Positions 56,722 through 64,000 of a stretch of 64,000 bases of DNA are shown here, piece by piece. The notes below the pieces were generated by a model that was not told where the DNA came from, made no database searches, and worked only from the letters and a program-made list of their open reading frames with translations. The position numbers and the translations under genes are program-made. Position 1 is the first letter of the stretch; each line of letters begins with the position of its first letter. The DNA comes from Calliopsis andreniformis (lineage: Eukaryota; Arthropoda; Insecta; Hymenoptera; Andrenidae): the NCBI RefSeq assembly GCF_051401765.1, contig NC_135066.1, positions 18,579,001 through 18,643,000 on the forward strand, written 5' to 3'.

Positions 56722-57010
56722 TGTTAATGCCCCACGTGACCTGAAAACGAGAACGTGTGGAACGAGAAGAAGAGACATCTTTATAAGTCTCCTAACGCCG
56801 AGCCATTAGGGTCCTTCTCCCTCGTAAGTTAGTTTTAAGGTAACCAAACATTGTCAACTATTGTAAACTATATTTTGTATCTCCGAAAAAGATATAATTG
56901 TAATAACATATCTGCACTAACACCGAAACGAGATACAATTAAATAAACTACCTAATACTCTTGTACACATATATTTAAGTAACGACCAGTCCAACTAATT
57001 CCTAATCACG
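56722..57010 (+). mobile_element. LTR-like segment
   Basis: Opens TGTTAATGCCCCACGTGACC. TCTTTATAAGTC near 56779 looks like a TATA box, followed about 160 bp later by CAATTAAATAAAC near 56937, a plausible polyadenylation signal. That arrangement is typical of LTRs of insect Gypsy-type elements. The 3' boundary, a second LTR and any internal region were not found. Could also be a host promoter. Confidence 0.3.
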
Positions 57011-57443
57011 AATACTCTGGCAATTCCGAGGAAGGTAATAGTAGTCTAAACCTCATATATTATACTGTTATTTATCCTCGGCAGTGTGGTTGGGATGTGC
57101 TATTGTATATGCTGATATTTAATGTGTTGTAAAAAGACTCACAATAATCAACAGTTGATTTTACATCGAAAACATTGATTTTAACGCCTATGTTGGTTAG
57201 ACATATTTTATTTTACTCGATAAGTACTATAAGTAATACAAGTAGGTACTATAGCTCGAGACTATTTTCTTTAACATCCTGTATTTAACATGAAAACTCT
57301 TAAGTTACTATGTGCATTTAAAAGATAAACGATTGAAAATCTATCTAACTTTGTGACTCTATGTGAAATTGGCAACCATCTGTATCTCAAGTGTATTAGT
57401 TTACCTCCACCCGGATGGCTAATTTTGCGGTACATGCACCCAC

Positions 57444-57789
57444 CATTGGCGTAGCTAGGGCTTTTGCCACCTGAGCGATTCCTGAGTTTGTCGACCCTTT
57501 CAATACAGACCAAACACTACAAAAACTCAAAAGGACGTGTAGAAAAATAAATTAAAATACTATGTTTATTTTTTGAAGATTGAAACTTTAATTTCAACAT
57601 TCTACAATGTTATCTTTCTCACTTTTTTATTAGCAAAATCATCGATAACAATTCGATTCATCAAATTATAGTATGATGAAGACATGTAATGGTTTTGTTA
57701 TATAACATATGAAAAATATGAAAAATGCCGCCTAGGGCGGACTGCCCCTCCTCCCTCCCTGCCCCACTCTCTTATTAGGTACGCCACTG
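57444..57789. mobile_element. hAT-type MITE, 346 bp
   Basis: Ends are CATTGGCGTAGC and, in reverse complement, CAGTGGCGTACC. The flanking octamers GCACCCAC (57436-57443) and ACACCCAC (57790-57797) agree at 7 of 8 positions, as for hAT target duplications. The CAGTGGCGTA-type terminus is common in animal hAT elements. The right half is C-rich (GGCGGACTGCCCCTCC). No coding frame. Confidence 0.8.
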
Positions 57790-57799
57790 ACACCCACAC

Positions 57800-58140
57800 A
57801 CTGTTAGTGGTATTAATTGTGTTATGTTCAGACAATTTTGCTGCGTGAGTTCACTAAGCCATTTGGAAACCACATGCATCAACAGTGGTCAACCCTACAT
57901 ACATTATGGCTTAGCTTGGCATAGTGATTTCAAAATAGCGAGATAGAGCAGTGTCACGTAAGTTCTACTAGCTGTAGGCAAAGACATGTACGTGTCCTAA
58001 ACGTCGCAATTACACTTTATTTCCCTTGACTAATTAATTAACAGTAACTATATTTTATAATTTATTATATTCTATTTTAAACAATTACAATTCTTTCTTA
58101 CAATAAAACGTATTATCACTCACCTATTGATTAGCTTTAT
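57800..58140. other. No gene recognised
   Basis: No frame or repeat partner noted. Confidence 0.35.
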
Positions 58141-58144
58141 ATTA

Positions 58145-58860
58145 GGTGTTACGAAAGGAATGAACTCTTCCTTATAACACTCCGCGGTCACCAATATTGA
58201 TTACTTTATTAAAGGAGTACTTGACTTCCTAACCACTGACAACCATGGAACACACCGAATTAAAAACCCCACGGTCGTGGATTATTTTGGAATGAGATCG
58301 TTCCTACGTTTAAAAACGATATAGCCCTGAAATGTGGCGGTCGGTTCAGGTACTTTTACGCGGCAAAAGAAAAGAAAAGGTTGTACTCTTCGGCGGCGAA
58401 AATCATGATCGATACTGACGATTTTTTCCGAAATCTCTTTCCTCCTGCCCTCGCAGTTTTCTAGGTGCGACTTCTTAGGGGTGTCACTTCGTCAAAATAC
58501 TCAAATTCGATTTGTCAGTTGGCATGACCGAGGAAGACTCTCCCTCGGTCAGACTTTTTTCGTGGAGATGGTAGTCTCTTCTTCAGGTAGAGAAAGTCGC
58601 AGACAAATTCAGGGGGAGAAGCAAAGGCATATCTGATTAGTGTAGGAGACAGTAACGAGTGTCCGTATATGTGGCCGTTTATGATCACAGGTACTGCCCT
58701 GCAAATTCGAAGAAGCCATCGGTACTTGAGACCAAAGGCCGCGAGAATCGCGTCGCAATCATCTCTACAGACTCTTCGATGCATTGCACCAATGAAAATA
58801 TGGAAGTTCCTTAAACATTTGGTCAACGGATATCTCGCACAGAAAACTCATTAATGAGGG
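58145..58860 (-). other. Possible LTR fragment with adjoining primer-binding-like site
   Basis: On the minus strand, AATAAAGTAATCAATATT near 58210-58193 is followed by GGTGACCGCGGAGTGTTA. This resembles a retroelement LTR 3' end followed by a TGGTGACC-type primer-binding site. Upstream on that strand (58850-58300) GC is raised and a 103-codon frame is open (58826-58515), without family resemblance. No gag-like sequence follows and no second LTR was found. Confidence 0.25.
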
Positions 58861-59072
58861 GAAAATACATCAATTATATGCTGATTCTTGATATTGCTGC
58901 GATTGATAAAAAATATGAATACATCGATTTTTATTATTTTAAGTAAGACGCACCAAAGTAAAAAATATTTAAATACGTTGAGTTTAATAGTATGACTTTT
59001 TCATTTGATTGTATCCTTTATTGGATGGTGAGTAAGTAGACGTGCAATTATTATCGGTGAAACTTTCACACT

Positions 59073-59965
59073 GTGCTAATTCTTTACGTTAAAGTTAGAT
59101 GGAACAGTATAGTGGCAATGTTGGAACGATTTCTTAAACTATATAACAGTATTTCAAAAGCTTTAACTGATTTAAATTGCTCCAGTTATTTTAATGAGGA
59201 TTATACGGCAATAATACGTGACTTAGAGAGTGCTTTAAAACCAGTTGAGATAATTGTAGAAGCTCTTCGAAGAAAAGATGCCAATCTAATTACTAGTGAA
59301 GGTATATTAGTATTTCTTTATAATTCCTTAAAAGAAACCGATTCAAATATTTTTAAGGAAATATTACAATGTATTTAAACACGAATTAATAAAAGAAGAA
59401 ACCCAGATTTGATTTCACTCATAAAGTATATACAAAATCCATACTTTTTATCGAAAGAAAAGGATGTTTTTTTGATTTCTTCAAAGTCTGATATAAAAAA
59501 ACTGGGAGAAGAATTTATGATCAGACTATACAGTAATAGTAATCTGACATAATGCTTATATTAGTAGCAGATGAGAATTGTGAAGATGTTGATGATATTG
59601 TTGGTACCAACGATAATGTATTAACTACAGATTCAGAGCAACTGAACAGATGGATTAGCTGCTACCATCAAGAAATCAGAAAAAGTTTGTAGTCCCACTG
59701 TAAACAATTCCAACTAGATGTTAAGAAAGGAAATTCTCGTTTTTGAAGGCACTGGTAAATTAACACTAAACTTACAGAAATCATATAATGTTTTAAAAAC
59801 TAATCAGCCACCATGGATTGAGAGCGAGCATGTATTTTCTAGTTCCTCAAATTTCTACACAAGAAAGAGAGTTAGATTAATAGGTAAATCTATTAACATT
59901 TTATATTTTCTTAAATCTTATTTTTTAAGAATAAATAAAAAATTAAAGTGTATGTATTTTATAAG
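59073..59965 (+). pseudogene. hAT transposase, C-terminal half
   Basis: The first frame (59073-59378) reads VRWNSIVAMLERFLKLYNSI, then LKPVEIIVEALRRKDANLIT, typical of the hAT catalytic-domain insertion region (T-R-W-N-S...ML-x-R, L-x-P-hydrophobic-x-x-A-T/V-x-x-L-x-x-x-x-N-hydrophobic-T). After the stop, similarity continues LISLIKYIQNPYF. The next frame (59718-60017) reads LTLNLQKSYNVLKTNQPPW, ESEHVFSSSSNFYTRKRVRL and INILYFLKSYF. It matches the hAT dimerisation block (E-R-x-F-S-x-x-x...R-x-x-L...hydrophobic-x-x-L-x-F-L). The BED zinc finger and first catalytic residues are absent. At least two stops or frame changes separate the parts. Confidence 0.85.
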
Positions 59966-60019
59966 TTTAAATAAATTTAAATCATCATTTAATGCATTTT
60001 CTTTTTTTTATAAATAAAT

Positions 60020-60365
60020 ACTAGATTCATAACTGTGTATGTATAAAAAATAAAATAAATCCCGGGTCCAGGGAATTTCCGGCAAATGTACTTATCTCAA
60101 TCCCGAATTCTGGGATTGAAAAAGAGGACTGGGAAAGTCAGACGCTATGTCTGCGCGAATCGACCGCTCGCGATTAAACGAGCGGACGAACCGCTCAAGT
60201 TATATCAGTTCACGTAATACGCGTTTTGTCTGCGCGGTTCCAAGAATAGTCCTAGATACTAAATACGAAATTGCATCTCTGTCTAAGTATTTCTTGCATC
60301 AATAATTTTTAATTAAATTAATTAGTAAACCAAAATCACTGTTTTTACGTGATGAAGTATCCTAA
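60020..60365. other. GC-richer stretch downstream of the hAT remnant
   Basis: Contains two pairs of complementary words, AATCCCGAATTCTGGGATT near 60101 (an almost perfect palindrome) and CCGCTCGCGATTAAACGAGCGG near 60161 (a hairpin with 7-bp arms). It may include the hAT element's end. Confidence 0.4.
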
Positions 60366-60791
60366 CGTTTATAGGGAATGCAGATAAATTTCAACAATTC
60401 AAGAATTTGTTGATGTACCTAACCCCAACTTACCGAAACCACACGATACTCCACTTTCAAGGGTGAGTTTTTCAGTTTTTAACTTACGTCGTAGAGCATC
60501 ACGTTCTTCTTTTTCTAATTTTAAAGCTTATGATTCTTACGAAAAAAAATGTTGGTGTGCCTGATCGAAACTTGTCGATTACTGGTGGCAAATTAAGAAT
60601 GTCATGAGTAGTTTCTCTACTGAACCTTTTCATTATGTAAAGGTGTTATGGGAAAAATGACCAAGAACAATTTTTAAGTATTTAAAAGTTCGCATCTTTA
60701 CACTTAAATTTCCTTTATTTAATAAAAGTAATTGTGAACTAAAGAATGATACAAATAACTATAAACTATTATTCAATCATAGAACTTATCT

Positions 60792-60955
60792 TTAGGCACA
60801 TTCGTCTTCACTTGAACCCACATCTACTTCTTTTAGTTCGTCCAAATAATCGGGATCATTGCTTTTTTCATCGACCAGAAGAAGGTCTTGAACCTTTAAG
60901 GGTGTGAAATATCCCACATACCAGGGTGGTACTAATTTATCACTTTTTAAATACT
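60792..60955 (-). pseudogene. C-terminal coding tail, left arm
   Basis: The minus frame reads KLVPPWYVGYFTPLKV, then QDLLLVDEKSNDPDYL, then an acidic tail ending SSEDECA and a stop at 60792-60794. The same tail, diverged, is in the right arm. The acidic end is reminiscent of transposon or virus-like structural proteins, but I do not recognise the family. The upstream part of the protein is missing. Confidence 0.45.
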
Positions 60956-61653
60956 ATTCACACTCTTTAGATTGATGTAAAATACGAGGGGTAGTGGCAT
61001 TTTGCTACATTGAATTAATAAATATTGTTTGTAAGAAACATTCGTAATCGTGGGTAGATATTTAAAAATTTGATATACGTATATCGTATTTATGTTATTA
61101 TTCAACAAAACATTTGTGAATTTTTTTGATTGAGGGTCACGTGAAGGTCATAATGTTACAGTCATTGGATTGGTCTTGATCTTAGTTATCACGTAACAAT
61201 GATAAAAATATACGTATCACTCCATTTAAAAAAAATTTGATGACCTTGAAATCTAAAAAAGATTACCTTAAAAAAAATTGTTTATATATTATACTATTTT
61301 CTCCTTTGAATGAAACAACTTTTGATATTTCTCTGACACATTTTCCTCTTACAAAACATAAGCGACATATTCAAGGTAGCCAAGTTGTTTGCCAGTTAAC
61401 CCGCTACGTATGTATATACACATATTTGATTGTTGGATGAGGCAAAAGGAATAAATATAGATTTAAGTAAAGACGAATCAATATAGGAAAAAGTTCTATA
61501 ATAATTACTTCAATAATAGCAAAGAAAGTGTATTTAACGCTGGAAGAACAATGTTGAACAATGAAAGAGAAAATTTTCTTTGCGTCACGTGTTTTATTTA
61601 TAAAAATTAATAAAATATCATAAAATAATTATACAACAGGAAATAGGGAAGAC

Positions 61654-61726
61654 ATGCTTCTCGTTGATGAAAAAAGCAATAATTCAGATTATTTAAATGG
61701 ACCAAAAGAAATAAATGAAGGTTTAA
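61654..61726 (+). pseudogene. C-terminal coding tail, right arm, split by a TTAA MITE
   Basis: It reads LLVDEKSNNSDYLNGPKEIN, then EG, up to the MITE at 61727. After it (62163-62182), once a single TTAA is kept, the frame continues LSKDEIA and stops. The left arm reads LLVDEKSNDPDYLDELKEVD, then VGSSEDECA and stops. The MITE thus interrupted a homologous frame precisely at TTAA. The 60-codon frame running from 61654 into the MITE is an artefact of the insertion. Confidence 0.65.
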
Positions 61727-62158
61727 GGGGGTACGATCAGATATGTCAAAGGGGCGATGTTACCAACAAAATTAGGCAAATGTATGGGTTCACGCTCTAC
61801 GACTTTTCCTCCTTACATAAAAAGACTTTAAGCTGAGAATGGGTTCATTCGAAAGAAAAACGTTCAACGCAGCGCAGTCAACTTGTGATTTATCACAGTT
61901 CTCCTGATATAGTAATACGAGCATTACAAAGCAGAGCAAAAATTATTCACAGTCATGGAATTCAAGCATTTTTTTGTCATTTAGAGAGTGTTCTGAACGA
62001 AATCACGAGCTGACTGCATTGCATTGAACTTTTTTCTTTCAAATAGACCCTTTTCCAGCTCAAAAAATATGAGGATGAAAAGTTAGTTCCCGTAAACCCA
62101 TATTTCTCCCAAATTTTATCGGTAATGTCACCTTTTTACCATATTCTAGTTTACTCTC
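61727..62158. mobile_element. TTAA-family MITE with two left-type ends
   Basis: TTAA lies at 61723-61726 and 62159-62162. The left end reads GGGGGTACGATCAGATATG and the reverse complement of the right end reads GAGAGTAAACTAGAATATGG. The inverted repeats run about 130 bp, through GATGTTACCAACAAAATT against GACATTACCGATAAAATTT. Length is 432 bp, noncoding. An occupied/empty comparison with the other arm of the host inverted repeat confirms the TTAA duplication. Confidence 0.85.
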
Positions 62159-62604
62159 TTAAGTAAAGATGAAATTGCATAAAAATAAGTTCTATGATTG
62201 AATAATAATTTATAGTTATCTGTATAATTCTTTAGTTCACAATTACTTTTATTGAATAAAGTAAATTTAAGTGTAAACATGCAAACTTTTAAATATTTAA
62301 AAATTGTTCTTGATCATTCTTCCTATAATATCTCTACATAACGAATGGGCTCTGTACAGAAACTGCATGTGGTCTGCCAGCAGTAAGCAGCAAGTTTCGA
62401 TCAGGCACACCAACATTTTCGTTTCGTGGGAATCATAAATTTAAAATTATAAAAAGAAAGAATGTAATGCTCTACGACAAAAGCTAAATACCGAAAAACC
62501 CACCCTTCAATGTGGACTGCCAGATAGTTTCGGGAAGATCGAGTTAGGCACATCAACAAATTCTTGAACTGTTGAAATTTATTTAAATTTCCTTGGGATA
62601 TTCC

Positions 62605-64000
62605 ATCACATAAAAAAGAGTGAGTTTGTTCCTTTAATTGATTTAATTATAAATAGTTGTGACAAGAAATACTTAGGCAGACCAATAATTTCGTACTTGG
62701 TATTAACTAAACTTTCATTTTTACGTAAGATTAAACAGCTGTTTCATAACATCCAAATTTTGGGGCGCGGCGGTTTCTCGAACTAGTAAATTAATTTCCC
62801 ATACAATTTCAGTGACGTTATCCGAATGGAATTGCGACGAAGATGATCTGCGGATGGCCTAAAAACAAGCGGAATATAGTGGACAGAGGAAAGGCCGAGA
62901 TGAAAAAAAGAAAAGAAAAAAAGGTATTCCGCAAATATCAGTCAGAGTGGATTGACATGTTATTAAATGCGAAAATAATTGTATTATATCTTCCACTTAT
63001 AATTTAAAAAAAAAATATAATTCGACTAAACTGAAAATATCATAGTTCGATTGTTTTCTTTACTCTATTTTCTAATACACACAGCGGTTTTCAATATACA
63101 TGTAATTCAATGTACATGTAATTTACTGTATTGAGACGTAGGCGCAACCTCAAGCAGCATAGTTTATTGTTCGCACATCGAAAGATTGAAATGCAGTACT
63201 TTACCAATGTTTCTCAGTGATACTACGAAAAATGAAGTATGTAATAAACGAATTACATTTATTTTCTGAATCTCATTCAGATATGGAGTTTAATGTACTA
63301 GTATTTAATTACCTGCAGAAAAGAAAATCTGTATAGAGGAAAAATTATTTTAAAAAACGAAAACCACACAGTGAGTATAACTTAACGTATTATTTTAACA
63401 TGTAGAATTACCCCTTAACATTTCTGGTACCTGTTATCGAACGACCGATATAGAGGAGTGACTATCAAGTTTCATCGTTTCAGACCAATTTTCTGAAATA
63501 CATGAAAAAATACATAAGTTAATTTATTTATATAGTTGCGATGCACACCAATCTCTTGATACTAAAGAAAAACCCATTGTATTTTTAAGGTAAATATTTA
63601 TTTAAAAAAGAACTTGGTTACAACACAAGATAACAACTTACATACATATGGGATATTTGAGGACTAGAAAGAGGAGTCTGTGTTACAGATTCAAAAGTTG
63701 TATAACTATTGGATGTAGGGTTGAGTAAAATACAACGAAAAACAATCAGAGCATGCGGTATGAGTGTTACTATATGGACATTGTTGAAATTGTTGATAAT
63801 GAGTCTAAACTTGTTGGAAAACAGGAGATTTTAATTGACGATATGAGCGTCAAATATTAATATTCAATAATTTAGCTACAATTTCGGCCAGTGTATGATA
63901 AATTCTATTTTTGATTGACAAGATCGACAATGTCGAGCTATTCTTTTTTCCGCCTTTTTCTTGATTATGTGTCTCACGGCATTCCAACAACTGTTGTGAG
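62605..64000. other. No gene recognised
   Basis: GGGGCGCGGCGG near 62761 is an isolated GC-rich word. A polypurine run (AAAAAAAGAAAAGAAAAAAAGG-like) lies near 62905. No frame or repeat partner noted. Confidence 0.35.

Larger units (their letters stand above)
60370..62600. mobile_element. Large inverted repeat (about 2.2 kb) with coding tail in both arms
   Basis: The left arm (about 60380-60920) and the right arm (about 61645-62585, excluding the MITE at 61727-62158) match in inverted orientation over about 500 bp. Landmarks are AACAATTCAAGAATTTGTTG against CAACAAATTCTTGAACTGTT, GGTGTGCCTGATCGAAACTT against AAGTTTCGATCAGGCACACC, and AGTTCTATGATTGAATAATA. Each arm holds the end of one protein frame pointing outward. 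The centre (60980-61640) is AT-rich, with no gene. This could be a foldback element or two head-to-head copies of a longer transposon. Confidence 0.7.

Noticed and set aside
58515..58826. 103-codon minus-strand frame as a gene
   Set aside because: No motif, and it overlaps an LTR-like segment. Probably chance in a GC-richer stretch.

Overview
The window looks like intergenic or heterochromatic DNA from an insect genome. It is AT-rich (roughly two-thirds A+T by eye), has no operons or ribosome binding sites, and carries no open reading frame that I can assign to an intact host gene. It is packed with decayed eukaryotic transposons. Mariner-type ends opening CAGGGTG, several MITE families, Jockey/CR1-like LINEs and PIF/Harbinger, hAT, Tc1 and pogo remnants together suggest an arthropod, perhaps a hymenopteran such as an ant. 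The lineage is an inference from transposon style; no host gene was found to confirm it.

Layout. 1-4.5 kb: a TTAA-flanked repeat, a mariner-like element and two MITEs. 5.4-7.3 kb: a hAT-type MITE beside an element with long inverted ends that has a mariner MITE inside it. 9.2-9.6 kb: a LINE reverse-transcriptase fragment. 14.7-16.9 kb: a 219-bp piggyBac-type MITE, a foldback element, twin palindromes and a truncated mariner end. 17-20.6 kb: a long LINE on the minus strand (ORF1, endonuclease, reverse transcriptase) that has lost its catalytic core. 20.9-22.3 kb: the longest member of the TTAA family. 23.9-25.6 kb: a PIF/Harbinger transposase gene split by a mariner element with clean TA target duplications. 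26.4-27.3 kb: a GC-rich, LTR-like block. 27.5-30.2 kb: a second, Jockey/CR1-like LINE. 31.2-32.5 kb: a Tc1 transposase remnant and a pogo-type MITE. 34.4-37.2 kb: an LTR-like piece and two foldback MITEs. 41-46.4 kb: more TTAA-family copies and other dispersed repeats. 47.3-48.6 kb: an element with repeated GGGACRAANGTAAC-type motifs. 50.8-51.1 kb: a 39-bp minisatellite. 51.5-57.8 kb: several MITEs and an LTR-like block. 59-60 kb: a hAT transposase remnant. 60.4-62.6 kb: a large inverted repeat carrying a coding tail, with a TTAA MITE inside one arm.

The most interesting result is a family of TTAA-flanked elements with at least six copies or derivatives in the window. One copy has an 'empty site' provided by the other arm of the 60.4-62.6 kb inverted repeat, and removing the insert with one TTAA restores a reading frame matching that arm. 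One end type opens GAGGGTA or GGGGGTA and the other opens GGGCCTAGGGTAA. The 20.9-22.3 kb copy carries both ends, and an internally deleted 227-bp copy also joins both, so I infer they are the two ends of one piggyBac-like nonautonomous family with long, diverged inverted arms.

Nothing in the window appears to encode a working transposase. The elements here would have been moved by proteins encoded elsewhere. Long stretches between them show nothing I can identify.
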